Assembly (NCBI GenBank): GCA_039925145.1
Contig: JBDSZL010000087.1
Span: 1 to 64,000 of the forward strand
Direction of reading: 5' to 3'
Source of the DNA: JBDSZL01 sp039925145
Lineage (GTDB): Bacteria > Acidobacteriota > Vicinamibacteria > Vicinamibacterales > SCN-69-37
DNA: 64,000 nt
The notes below the pieces were generated by a model. That model ran no database searches. It was not told where the DNA came from and saw only the letters and a list, made by a program, of their open reading frames with translations. Position 1 is the first letter of the stretch, and each line of letters begins with the position of its first letter. Shown piece after piece: positions 33,443-42,315 of the stretch. The position numbers and the translations under genes were made by a program.

Positions 33443-34420
33443 ATGAAGCTGATCATCCAGATCCCCTGCCTCAACGAGGCCGACACGCTGCCCGGCACGC
33501 TCGCCGACCTGCCACGCGAGATCCCCGGTGTCGACGTGATCGAGACCCTGGTGATCGACGATGGCTCGCGCGACCGGACTGCGGCGGTGGCCCGGGAGCA
33601 GGGCGTGCATCATGTGATTCGATTCCGCCGACGCAAGGGGCTGGCCGCCGCCTTCATGGCGGGCATCGACGCCAGCCTCAAAGCCGGCGCCGACATCATC
33701 GTCAACACCGACGCCGACAATCAGTACAGCGGCGCGGGCATCGCTCAACTGGTCGCACCGCTGATCTCCGGACAGGCCGACGTCGTCATCGGCGATCGCA
33801 ACATCCGCGAGATTCAGCACATGTCGTTCGCCAAAAAACTGCTGCAGCGGCTTGGCAGTTGGGTCGTCCGGCAGGTCTCGGGCACAGAAGTCCCTGATAC
33901 GACGAGCGGTTTCCGCGCCTACACGCGTGAGGCCGCCTTGCGCATGACGATCGTCTCCGAGTTCTCGTACACGCTCGAGTCGATCATCCAGGCGGGCAAG
34001 AAACGCATGGCGATTGCACACGTCGAGGTCGCCACAAACGGACGCACCCGTCCCTCGCGCCTCTTCGACAGCATGTGGGCCTATCTGAAGCAGTCGGGCG
34101 CGACCATCGTGCGAATCTACGCGATGTACGAACCGCTCAAAGTCTTCACCTCGATTGGCGCGCTCGTGTTTCTGCTCGGCTTCCTGATTGCGCTGCGGTT
34201 CGTCTACTACTACGTCTTCGCGTACGACGCCGGCAAGATCCAGTCGCTGATTCTGTCGGCCGTGCTGATGATTGTCGGCTTCCAGGTGGCGCTCATCGGT
34301 CTGCTGGCCGATGTGATTTCCAACGTGCGCAAGCTGCTCGAGGACCTGCTGTACCGCGTGAGGCGGATGGAGCTCGAACAGCGTCCCTCCCCCGATCAGA
34401 CCCGGAGAGTCGACCCGTAA
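33443..34420 (+). CDS. GT2 glycosyltransferase with C-terminal membrane anchor (polyprenyl-P-sugar synthase-like)
   Basis: A 325-residue DPM1/ArnC-type enzyme expected to move a sugar from a nucleotide donor to polyprenyl phosphate. GT-A domain with IPCLNEADTLP, VIDDGSRDRT and the metal-binding NTDADNQYSG; DTTSGFRAYTR is the acceptor-side motif. Two membrane helices (about 232-256 and 268-290) close the protein. Its TAA stop overlaps the ATG of the next gene (TAATG), so the two GT2 proteins are coupled and may form a pair. Confidence 0.87.
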   Translation: MKLIIQIPCLNEADTLPGTLADLPREIPGVDVIETLVIDDGSRDRTAAVAREQGVHHVIRFRRRKGLAAAFMAGIDASLKAGADIIVNTDADNQYSGAGIAQLVAPLISGQADVVIGDRNIREIQHMSFAKKLLQRLGSWVVRQVSGTEVPDTTSGFRAYTREAALRMTIVSEFSYTLESIIQAGKKRMAIAHVEVATNGRTRPSRLFDSMWAYLKQSGATIVRIYAMYEPLKVFTSIGALVFLLGFLIALRFVYYYVFAYDAGKIQSLILSAVLMIVGFQVALIGLLADVISNVRKLLEDLLYRVRRMELEQRPSPDQTRRVDP

Positions 34421-35280
34421 TGGCGCTGCCAGCTGCGACGTCGGTGCTGATTCCTGCCATGAACGAGGCTGCGGCCATCGGCGACGTCGTGCGCGACCTG
34501 CGCGCTGCTGCGCCGTGGGGCGAAATTATCGTGATCGACGACGGTTCCGAGGACGCGACGGGATCGGAGGCCATGGCTGCTGGCGCGCGGGTGATCCGGC
34601 ACCCCTACAACAAGGGAAATGGCGCGGCTGTAAAGAGCGGCATCCGGGCAGCCACCGGCGAATATGTGCTCATCATCGATGGCGATGGCCAGCACCGGCC
34701 GTCGGACGCCTTGCGGCTGGTCTCGCGCCTCGGTGAATACGATCTCGTCGTCGGCGCGCGCTCCAGCAGCACTCAGGCCGGATCGGTCCGGCGCGCCGGC
34801 AACAGCGCGCTCAATCGGCTCGCCTCGTTCCTGACCGATCATCAGATTCCCGACCTGACCTCTGGCTTTCGAGCGGCACGGCGGGAGCAACTCCTCGAGT
34901 TCATCCACCTCCTGCCCAACGGGTTCTCCACCCCCACGACGACGACGATGTGTTTTCTCCGCGCCGGGTACAACGTGGTGTTCGAGCCGGTCGAGGCACG
35001 GGCACGCGTGGGGACATCGAAGATCAGGCTGTCGCGTGACGGTCCGAAGTTCCTGCTGATCATGCTGCGCATCGTGACGATCTTCAGTCCGCTTCGTATC
35101 TTTCTGCCGATTGCCGCCGCGTCGTTTCTGACCGGCGCTGTCTACGCCGCCTGGACTGTGTTCACGCAGCGCCATGTCACCAACTCCTCCGTGCTCCTGA
35201 TCATGCTGGCCGTGGTGATCTTTCTCGTGGGGCTGGTTTCCGAGCAGGTAGCCGCACTTCGAGCCGACGGCCGGCGCTGA
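34420..35280 (+). CDS. GT2 glycosyltransferase with C-terminal membrane anchor, second copy
   Basis: A 286-residue paralogue-like neighbour of the preceding gene. IPAMNEAAAIGDVV, VIDDGSEDAT, IIDGDGQHRPSDAL (DxD) and LTSGFRAARREQ define the GT-A core; two membrane segments lie at about 225-247 and 255-275. The start ATG 34420 overlaps the upstream stop. It probably uses a different nucleotide sugar from its neighbour, but that is inference. Confidence 0.87.
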   Translation: MALPAATSVLIPAMNEAAAIGDVVRDLRAAAPWGEIIVIDDGSEDATGSEAMAAGARVIRHPYNKGNGAAVKSGIRAATGEYVLIIDGDGQHRPSDALRLVSRLGEYDLVVGARSSSTQAGSVRRAGNSALNRLASFLTDHQIPDLTSGFRAARREQLLEFIHLLPNGFSTPTTTTMCFLRAGYNVVFEPVEARARVGTSKIRLSRDGPKFLLIMLRIVTIFSPLRIFLPIAAASFLTGAVYAAWTVFTQRHVTNSSVLLIMLAVVIFLVGLVSEQVAALRADGRR

Positions 35281-35288
35281 GCAGACGA

Positions 35289-36539
35289 ATGACGTCGAAC
35301 GCGGCATCTGACATCGGGCCGCCATGGGGATGGCTCGCCGGGGCGGCGCTCCTCGGAATCACGGTGCGGCTGCTCTTCGGGCTGCTCTACTGGACTGGAC
35401 ACCCGCTCACGCGCGACGAGTATGAGTACCTGTCGTTGGCGAGAAGCCTCGCAGCGGGTCATGGATTCGTCTACGACGAAGTCATGCGGTCCGGGTCGTT
35501 CGTGCCCTTCGGCCGCGCCCCTGTGTATCCCGCGTTTCTCGCGCTGATCGGGGCGGGATCTGGCGTCACCGACGCTGTGCCTGCGACGATCAAGGTCGCG
35601 CAATCCTTACTTGGCGGCGTGGGTGTGCTGCTGGCAGGGCTGATGGGCTACCGCCTCGCAGGCCCTCGTGCCGCACGGGGCGCAGCCGCCGTAGCGGCCC
35701 TGTACCCACCCCTGGTCTGGATTTCGGCGTATGTCTGGAGCGAGGCGCTGTTCTGGCCTGTGGGGCTGCTGGTGGCCTGGCTGTTCGACCGGGCATCGAC
35801 CCGGTCGACGCCATCGCTGGCCCTGTTCGGCTTCTCTGGACTGGTCACGGGTGGCGCCATTCTGATCCGGCCAGCGCTGCTACTCTTTTTACCGCTTGCG
35901 GCGGTGTACCTGCTCGCTCGGCGGCGGCCGGCCGGCCTTGCGGTACTCGCCGTCGGTATCGCGGTCGTGCTCGGTCCCTGGACGCTCCGTAACCATCGCC
36001 AGCATGGCCGCTGGATGCTGGTCGCGTCGGACGGCGGCGTGACCTTCTGGACTGGGAATCATCCGCTGGCGATAGGCGAAGGCGACATGGCCGCCAATGT
36101 CGATCTGAAGTTCGCCAACCAGCGGCTGCGGGCCGAGCACCCCGGCCTGACCGAGGAGGCGATGGAGCCGATCTATTATCGTGAAGCCCTGAACTGGATA
36201 CGGGCGCATCCGTTCCGGTGGGTCGAGCTCGAATTGCGTAAACTCTTCTACATCGTGGCGCCCATTGGCCCGTCCTACACGCTGCACTCTGCGCGTTACT
36301 ACACCGCCTCGTGGGTGTCGTACGGCAGCGTCCTGCTCGTCGCGTTGTTCGGCGCCTGGCGGCTGGGATCGCGGCTTGGGCAGACGCCGGGCCTCTGGAT
36401 GCTCACCGCTTCTGCGGTGCTCGTGTGCCTCGTTTTCTTTCCACAGGAGCGCTTCAGGATTCCGATTATCGATCCGGCGCTCGTCATCGTCGCTGGCAGC
36501 GGGCTGACAGCGGGCCGGCCGCGACGAGGAGTGCTATGA
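35289..36539 (+). CDS. GT-C membrane glycosyltransferase (ArnT/PMT-like)
   Basis: A 416-residue polytopic protein (about nine to ten helices). The first extracytoplasmic loop has TRDEYEYLSLARSLAAGHGF, the acidic DE pair that binds the polyprenyl-phosphate sugar in ArnT, PMT and related enzymes. It should transfer a lipid-linked sugar to a glycan, lipid or protein outside the inner membrane. It lies between GT2 genes that could make its donor and overlaps the next gene by 4 bp. Confidence 0.85.
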   Translation: MTSNAASDIGPPWGWLAGAALLGITVRLLFGLLYWTGHPLTRDEYEYLSLARSLAAGHGFVYDEVMRSGSFVPFGRAPVYPAFLALIGAGSGVTDAVPATIKVAQSLLGGVGVLLAGLMGYRLAGPRAARGAAAVAALYPPLVWISAYVWSEALFWPVGLLVAWLFDRASTRSTPSLALFGFSGLVTGGAILIRPALLLFLPLAAVYLLARRRPAGLAVLAVGIAVVLGPWTLRNHRQHGRWMLVASDGGVTFWTGNHPLAIGEGDMAANVDLKFANQRLRAEHPGLTEEAMEPIYYREALNWIRAHPFRWVELELRKLFYIVAPIGPSYTLHSARYYTASWVSYGSVLLVALFGAWRLGSRLGQTPGLWMLTASAVLVCLVFFPQERFRIPIIDPALVIVAGSGLTAGRPRRGVL

Positions 36540-37252
36540 ACGTACTGATGGTCCTGCCGACGTACAACGAACGGCAGAATCTTGAACGGGTAGCCGATGG
36601 CATCATGCGGCATGCCTTCACGCGATTGCTCGTCGTCGACGACAACTCGCCAGATGGTACCGGGCAGATCGCCGACGACCTGGCCGCGCGCTATGCCGGT
36701 CGCATTGAAGTGATGCATCGGGTCGGCAAGCGCGGGCTTGGGCTGGCCTACGTCGACGGCCTTCGTCACGCGCTGGCGACCGGTGCCGAGGCCATCGGCC
36801 AGATGGACGCGGACATGTCGCACGACCCGGTGTACATCCCAGATCTGGCCAAAGCGCTCGAGAATCACGACCTCGTCATCGGATCCCGGTACCTGCACGG
36901 GGTCAGCGTGGTGAACTGGCCGCTCCACCGCATCGCGCTGAGCGCGTTCGCCAACCGTTATATCCGGAGTATCACCGGCCTGCGGACGACCGACTGCACC
37001 AGCGGCTTCAGAGTGTGGCGCCGGGAGGCGCTGGCGCGGCTGCCACTCGATCGCGCGCGCGCCAACGGCTATGCCTTTCTGACGGAGATGCTCTATCAGG
37101 CCGGACGCCACAATTTCCGGATTGGTGAAGTGCCGATCGTCTTCGTCGAACGCCAGGAGGGGTATTCCAAGGTGTCACAGCAGGTGCTGCGCGAGTCGCT
37201 GTTGACGCCGTGGCGCCTGGTCGCCCGTGGCGGCCGCTGTCGGCCGCGCTGA
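36536..37252 (+). CDS. Polyprenol monophosphomannose synthase-like GT2, soluble type
   Basis: A 238-residue DPM1 homologue without C-terminal membrane helices. VLPTYNERQNLERV, VVDDNSPDGTGQIADDL, QMDADMSHDPVYI and TTDCTSGFRVWRREAL are close to the dolichol/polyprenol-phosphate mannose synthase consensus, the clearest donor-lipid synthase in the cluster. Its ATG overlaps the stop of the GT-C gene (ATGA), which suggests the two act together. Confidence 0.9.
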   Translation: MNVLMVLPTYNERQNLERVADGIMRHAFTRLLVVDDNSPDGTGQIADDLAARYAGRIEVMHRVGKRGLGLAYVDGLRHALATGAEAIGQMDADMSHDPVYIPDLAKALENHDLVIGSRYLHGVSVVNWPLHRIALSAFANRYIRSITGLRTTDCTSGFRVWRREALARLPLDRARANGYAFLTEMLYQAGRHNFRIGEVPIVFVERQEGYSKVSQQVLRESLLTPWRLVARGGRCRPR

Positions 37253-37257
37253 GGCGC

Positions 37258-38484
37258 ATGCCGCAGGTCGTCGTGATGGTCACCTCCTCGTACCCCCGGT
37301 TCGCCGGCGATGGTGTCGGCAGTTTCATGGAGCCGATCGCGAAGGGAATTGCCGCGCGGGGACACGAAGTGCATCTGGTGGCCCCCTGGCATCCCGCCAT
37401 CACACGGAGCAAGAGTGAAGATGGGGTGTTCTTCCATTTCTACAGATATGCACCGCTGCGCGCGCTCAACGCCTTTGGCTATGCCGAGGGCCTTCGCTCG
37501 GACACCGACGTGCGGCTCGCCGCGTGGGTGGCCACGCCTGCGGCCGTGAGCGCCGGCTGCTTCAAAGCGTGGCGCGTGGCGACCAAGAAGCGCGCAACGG
37601 TGATGCATGCGCACTGGGTGATTCCGGGCGGGGCGATGGCCGTGGTCGCGGCGCGTGGGCTGCCGATCGTCGTGAGTCTGCACGGGTCAGACGTCTACAT
37701 CGCGGAACGGTACCGAGTCATGGGCAGCGTGGCCCGGCGGGTGTTCGGACGTTCGGGCTGGGTCACGGCGTGCAGCGACGACCTGCGCGCGCGGGCCCTC
37801 GCGCTCGGCGCACGAGACACGACCACGGAGACGGTCCCGTATGGCGTGGACGTCACGCGGTTTGCACCGAACCCAGCCGCGCGAATCGCGGTCCGACGGG
37901 AGTATGGCATCGATCGGGACGCGCCGCTGGTGTTCAGCGCGGGCCGCCTCGTGCGAAAGAAGGGGTTCGACGTGCTGCTTGCCGCGGCGAGACGGCTGAG
38001 CGGCGAGGGCAGCCCGGTGTCGGTCGCAATAGCTGGCGATGGCGACCTGCGGAGTGAGCTTGCCGCGCAAGCTGCCGCCAGCGGAGCGCGCGTCATGCTG
38101 CTCGGGAACCAGTCGCAGGACCGGGTCGCGTCATTGTGCGCCGCGGCCGATGTAGTCTGCGTGCCCTCGATACACGACCGGGCTGGCAACGTGGATGGGC
38201 TGCCCAACTTCGCGCTCGAAGCACTCGCGTCGGGCACGCCGGTGGTGGCCACGCGCGTTGGTGGACTCACTCAGGCTATCGAGGATGGTGTCACCGGACG
38301 TCTTGTGAGCGAGCAGGATCCCGCCGCTCTCGCCGATGCCATCAAATCAGTCATCGGACACCCGGAGATCGCCCGTGCATTCGGCGTGGCGGCGCGCGCC
38401 CGGATCACTCGCGATTTCGGCTGGGCGCGCGTCGCGGAGCGGTTCGAAGCGGCATATACGCGCGCCGGTGCACGGCCGCACTGA
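37258..38484 (+). CDS. Glycosyltransferase family 4
   Basis: A 408-residue GT-B enzyme. PRFAGDGVGSFMEPIAKGI and HAHWVIPGGAMAVVAA in the acceptor domain, SLHGSDVY, then SAGRLVRKKGFDVLLAAARRL, and the EX7E-type stretch LPNFALEALASGTPVVATRVGG in the donor domain. Chosen ATG 37258 has GAGG 3 nt upstream and follows the previous stop by 5 bp. Specificity unknown. Confidence 0.9.
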   Translation: MPQVVVMVTSSYPRFAGDGVGSFMEPIAKGIAARGHEVHLVAPWHPAITRSKSEDGVFFHFYRYAPLRALNAFGYAEGLRSDTDVRLAAWVATPAAVSAGCFKAWRVATKKRATVMHAHWVIPGGAMAVVAARGLPIVVSLHGSDVYIAERYRVMGSVARRVFGRSGWVTACSDDLRARALALGARDTTTETVPYGVDVTRFAPNPAARIAVRREYGIDRDAPLVFSAGRLVRKKGFDVLLAAARRLSGEGSPVSVAIAGDGDLRSELAAQAAASGARVMLLGNQSQDRVASLCAAADVVCVPSIHDRAGNVDGLPNFALEALASGTPVVATRVGGLTQAIEDGVTGRLVSEQDPAALADAIKSVIGHPEIARAFGVAARARITRDFGWARVAERFEAAYTRAGARPH

Positions 38485-38555
38485 CAAGCGGCAAGGCGCG
38501 GGCGACGGGTAGCGGGGCGCGACCTGCGCGTCCCAGGCGAGGATGAATCCAGATC

Positions 38556-39659
38556 ATGGACCAGGTGCCGTTTCTGTCACTCGTGCCAGGCAGCGATGCA
38601 AACGAGATCCGCGAGGCCATCGATCGCGTAATCACTCGGGGGTGGTTCATTCTTGGACCTGAACTCTCGGGATTCGAGGAGGAGTTCGCACGTGCCTCGG
38701 GGCTGTCGCGCGCCGTCGGCGTGGGCAACGGCACCGACGCGATCGCGTTGATCTTCAAGGCGCTCGGAATCGGCCCTGGTGATGAAGTGATTACCACGCC
38801 GCTCTCCGCGGCCTTCTCGGCGCTCGCGATTGCGATGGCCGGCGCGACCCCGATCTTCGCCGATGTCGATCCCGAACGGCTCACCCTGGATCCCGTCGCG
38901 GCCGCAGCCGCGATCACGTCGCGCACGGCCGCCATCATGCCGGTGCACCTCTACGGTCAGCCGGCCGACATGGTGGCCTTCAGCGACATCGCCCGCCGGC
39001 ACAACCTTGCCCTTGTCGAAGACGCGTGCCAGGCGCATCTGGCGACGTGCGCGGGCAGGCCCGTCGGCAGCTTTGGGTCCGCAGCCGCATTCAGTTTCTA
39101 TCCCACCAAGAATCTGGGAGCGCTCGGCGATGGTGGCGCCATTGCCACCAACGACGCGGCGCTGGCTGATCGTGTGGAACGCCTGCGCAACGGCGGACAG
39201 ACCGAGCGATATCGTCACGTCGAGTTGGGGGTGAACAGCCGGCTCGATGAGATGCAGGCAGCCGTCCTGCGAGGACGGCTGCACCATCTCCCGGGGGTCA
39301 CAGCTCGTCGTCGGGTCCTGGCCGCACGCTATCGCGCGGCGCTGCATGATGCGCCGGTGCGCGTGCCTCCCGAGTACGATCCCGGACACGTCTACCACCT
39401 GTTCCCGGTACGCGCTGCGCAACGCGCAGAGCTCATGACCTTTCTCGCAGCGCAGGGTATCGGCTCCCTCGTGCATTACCCCATTCCCATCCATCGACAG
39501 CCGGCGTTCGCCGCAGGCCCTGCGGCCAATTGTCCGACGGCCGACGCCGCGTGCGCCGAGGTCTGCTCGCTGCCGCTCTACCCGCACATGACGGACGGCG
39601 AGTGCGACAGCGTGATACGCGCGGTACACGCCTGGCGGCAGACCCCGGCATCGGCCTGA
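38556..39659 (+). CDS. DegT/DnrJ/EryC1/StrS-family sugar aminotransferase
   Basis: A 367-residue PLP enzyme that installs an amino group on a nucleotide-linked keto-sugar. Substrate-side GNGTDAIALIFKALGIGPGDEV, the PLP-phenol contact in VEDACQAH (D156), and the Schiff-base lysine in SFYPTKNLGALGDGGAI (K185) are all intact. It implies an amino sugar in the glycan. The matching 4-keto-sugar dehydratase is not obvious; the epimerase/dehydratase at 45364 is a candidate supplier. Confidence 0.93.
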   Translation: MDQVPFLSLVPGSDANEIREAIDRVITRGWFILGPELSGFEEEFARASGLSRAVGVGNGTDAIALIFKALGIGPGDEVITTPLSAAFSALAIAMAGATPIFADVDPERLTLDPVAAAAAITSRTAAIMPVHLYGQPADMVAFSDIARRHNLALVEDACQAHLATCAGRPVGSFGSAAAFSFYPTKNLGALGDGGAIATNDAALADRVERLRNGGQTERYRHVELGVNSRLDEMQAAVLRGRLHHLPGVTARRRVLAARYRAALHDAPVRVPPEYDPGHVYHLFPVRAAQRAELMTFLAAQGIGSLVHYPIPIHRQPAFAAGPAANCPTADAACAEVCSLPLYPHMTDGECDSVIRAVHAWRQTPASA

Positions 39660-39668
39660 CCGCCCTGC

Positions 39669-42209
39669 ATGCTGATCGCACTGCTCGAGCTGTTACTGCT
39701 CACGTACCTGCCTGGCGCACTGATGCTGCGCCTTCCCGGCGCGTCGAAACCGTACCGGGCCGGGCTGCCGGCCGAAGAACGAGTGTTCTGGGCCGTCCTG
39801 CTGAGCGTGCTCTGGTCGCTGATGCTGGTGGTCGGGCTGGCCTTGCTCGGGCGATACACGCTGGTGCACGCCCTCACGGCAAACCTGCTGATGGTGGCAC
39901 TGCTTTTGGCCAGCGTGCGAAGCCGGCTTGGCTTCGGCGGCCTTGCCCCGCGGGTCTCATGGACGGCTCTGCTACCGGTTGCCCTCGTCGTGCTCGGATG
40001 CGCGCTGTACTTTCCGTCGTCGGAATACGTGATCGGCGGACGGGACCCAGGCACGTATATCAATGAGGGCGTGCAGATCGCGCAGCGGGGTGCGATCGTC
40101 ATCGCGGATCCGGTCGTCGCGTCAGTTCCCAGCGCATTTCGCGACCTGTTTTTTCCGTCGCACGACAATCCCCACTACTACAGCCTGCGGTTCATGGGTT
40201 TCTACGTGCAGGACCCCGACCGCGGTCTGGTGATTGGCCAATTCCAGCACCTGTATCCCGCGTCGATCGCGGTGGCCTATGACGTCGCCGGCCTCACCGG
40301 GGCTCGTAACGTGGTCGGCATCTGGACGATAGGCGGACTTGTCGCGGTCTACTTCGCGCTCAGACGGGTGATCGGCTCTCGCGGGGCGGCTCTTGCCGCC
40401 GGACTGCTGGCCCTCAACGTCATCTCGATTTGGTTTGGCCGATACCCCAACAGCGAGGTCGTCCTGCAGGCGCTGCTCTTCTCGGCGCTGCTCGCCTTCA
40501 GTCACGCGCGCCAGAGTGGCGGACAGTTCTTTGGTGTGCTCTCGGGCGCGCTGCTGGGCTGCCTGCTCTTCCTGCGGTTCGAGGTCGTGCTCGCATTCCT
40601 CAGCGTCGGAGTGACGGCCATGATGTTGCCCGCGATCCGGCAACGGGTCGGCGTGGGTTTCGGCGCGGCGTTGGCAGTAACGGGCTCCGCGGGCTATTGG
40701 TACCTGCAGGGACCGCTGCGCGCCTATGCGTACTACCCACTCGACTTCACGCGCGCTCATGGTCCACTGGTGCTCGGCGTCATCGCGGCCGGCGCGTGCC
40801 TGGCGCGCTGGCTGCTGCGGCGCGAGACGTTTCGATCGCTCGTCGTTCGGATCACGCCAGTGAGCCTGACCGTCACACTCGTCGCGCTCGCCGTCTACGC
40901 TTACTTCTTTCGACAGGCGGTCGGCTCGCTTGCGCTCGGCGACGCGATCGCCTTCCGTTCATTCGGCTGGTACCTCGGCGATACCGTGCTCGCATGCGCG
41001 ATCGCTGGAGGCGCGTTGCTGGTGCTGCGACGATTCTGGGCCGCGCCGGAGCTGTTTCTAACGTTTACAGCCTTCAGCGTGTTCTTCTTCTATAAGACGA
41101 GGATTGTCCCCGAGCACTTCTGGACGGCGCGACGCTTTCTGGGGGTCACACTCCCCTGCATGATCCTCTTCGTCGTGGCGCTGGCGGAGTGGCTGGTCGA
41201 GACGCCGCTGGCCGCCGGCATTCTCGCCCGCATCACCGACGGCGCGGCCCCTCGACTGCGGCGCCAACTGCGCACGAGCGTGCCGCACGCCATCGTGCTC
41301 GGCCTGATGGCACCAGTCGGACTCGCGTTCTGGCATGCAAGCCGGCCTGTGTGGCACCACGTCGAATACGCAGGTTTGATTCCGAAACTCGAAGCGCTCT
41401 CGGCGCGCTTCGGCGACCGTGACCTGGTTCTCGTGGAGTCGCGCAACGCCGGCACGGGTACCTCGCTCTCCGACGTGCACGTCCTCGCCACCCCGCTGGC
41501 CTACATCTACGGTCGCAACGTGCTGATGCTCAACTCTCCGGCGCCGCAGCGCGACCTCATGGACGGATTCCTCGAGTGGGCCCAGTCCCGCTACAGCGGG
41601 ATCTATTTTCTGGGCGGCGGAGGCACGGATCTGCTGACGTCGAACGTCGGGGCCGTTCCGATCGCCAGCGACCGCATCGAAGTACCAGAGTACGACGTGC
41701 AAGTGAGCACCCTGCCCACCGGTGTCCGCCGCAAGGACATCGAGTTTGGTCTGTACCGGCTGGTCCCGGTTCGAGGTGCGCCCTCGGGCCCGGTCGACCT
41801 GCAGATTGGGCTCCTTGATGATCTGAACGTCGTCCGATTCCACGCGCGGGAGCGGACCGGCGCAGGACTGGCCTTTCGGTGGACGGGAGGTCAGTCCTTC
41901 GTCATCCTGCCGCCACGCTCGGTCAACCCCGCGCAACTGACAATCTGGATGAGCACCGGTGGGCGCCCAGCCGCAGCGCCGGCCGCCGTCGTGGCGGTGG
42001 CCTTCGACGATGCAGACCTCGGGACAGCTGTTCCTGTCGACGAACTTCGACCCTATGTGTTCCACCTGCCAGCATCGCTGGCTGGTGCCCTGCGAACGAG
42101 CCCGGCTCGCATCCGTTTGCGCGTGTCGACATGGAACCCGAAAGAGACGCTGGGGATCGAGGACGATCGCAACCTCGGAGTCCAGGTCGCGCGTGTCGAG
42201 ACACGTTGA
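39669..42209 (+). CDS. Large GT-C-type membrane protein with extracytoplasmic C-terminal domain
   Basis: An 846-residue protein. The first about 550 residues are a polytopic membrane region (12 or so helices) with an early extracytoplasmic loop containing IGGRDPGTYINEGVQIA, reminiscent of the GT-C catalytic loop. The remainder (about 580-846) is soluble and beta-rich, without a motif I know; it could bind the acceptor glycan. Ten bases separate it from the aminotransferase, and a hairpin follows the stop. Likely a glycosyltransferase, but activity is unproven and the C-terminal domain is unassigned. Confidence 0.7.
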   Translation: MLIALLELLLLTYLPGALMLRLPGASKPYRAGLPAEERVFWAVLLSVLWSLMLVVGLALLGRYTLVHALTANLLMVALLLASVRSRLGFGGLAPRVSWTALLPVALVVLGCALYFPSSEYVIGGRDPGTYINEGVQIAQRGAIVIADPVVASVPSAFRDLFFPSHDNPHYYSLRFMGFYVQDPDRGLVIGQFQHLYPASIAVAYDVAGLTGARNVVGIWTIGGLVAVYFALRRVIGSRGAALAAGLLALNVISIWFGRYPNSEVVLQALLFSALLAFSHARQSGGQFFGVLSGALLGCLLFLRFEVVLAFLSVGVTAMMLPAIRQRVGVGFGAALAVTGSAGYWYLQGPLRAYAYYPLDFTRAHGPLVLGVIAAGACLARWLLRRETFRSLVVRITPVSLTVTLVALAVYAYFFRQAVGSLALGDAIAFRSFGWYLGDTVLACAIAGGALLVLRRFWAAPELFLTFTAFSVFFFYKTRIVPEHFWTARRFLGVTLPCMILFVVALAEWLVETPLAAGILARITDGAAPRLRRQLRTSVPHAIVLGLMAPVGLAFWHASRPVWHHVEYAGLIPKLEALSARFGDRDLVLVESRNAGTGTSLSDVHVLATPLAYIYGRNVLMLNSPAPQRDLMDGFLEWAQSRYSGIYFLGGGGTDLLTSNVGAVPIASDRIEVPEYDVQVSTLPTGVRRKDIEFGLYRLVPVRGAPSGPVDLQIGLLDDLNVVRFHARERTGAGLAFRWTGGQSFVILPPRSVNPAQLTIWMSTGGRPAAAPAAVVAVAFDDADLGTAVPVDELRPYVFHLPASLAGALRTSPARIRLRVSTWNPKETLGIEDDRNLGVQVARVETR

Positions 42210-42211
42210 GC

Positions 42212-42266
42212 GCGGTCTGCCTCTGCGGCTGCAGACGCCGATGACATCCGCTGGACGGCAGACCGC
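42212..42266 (+). terminator. Hairpin after the 846-residue membrane protein gene
   Basis: A perfect 10-bp stem (GCGGTCTGCC 42212-42221 with GGCAGACCGC 42257-42266) encloses an inner TCTGC-ggct-GCAGA hairpin (42222-42235). It begins 3 bp after the stop, so it may attenuate or terminate the first half of the glycan operon. There is no U tract. Confidence 0.5.
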
Positions 42267-42315
42267 CCTGGCCTCGGTCGCCTGTCTGGCCAGTGCGGTA
42301 CAGTACCAGCGGCCC

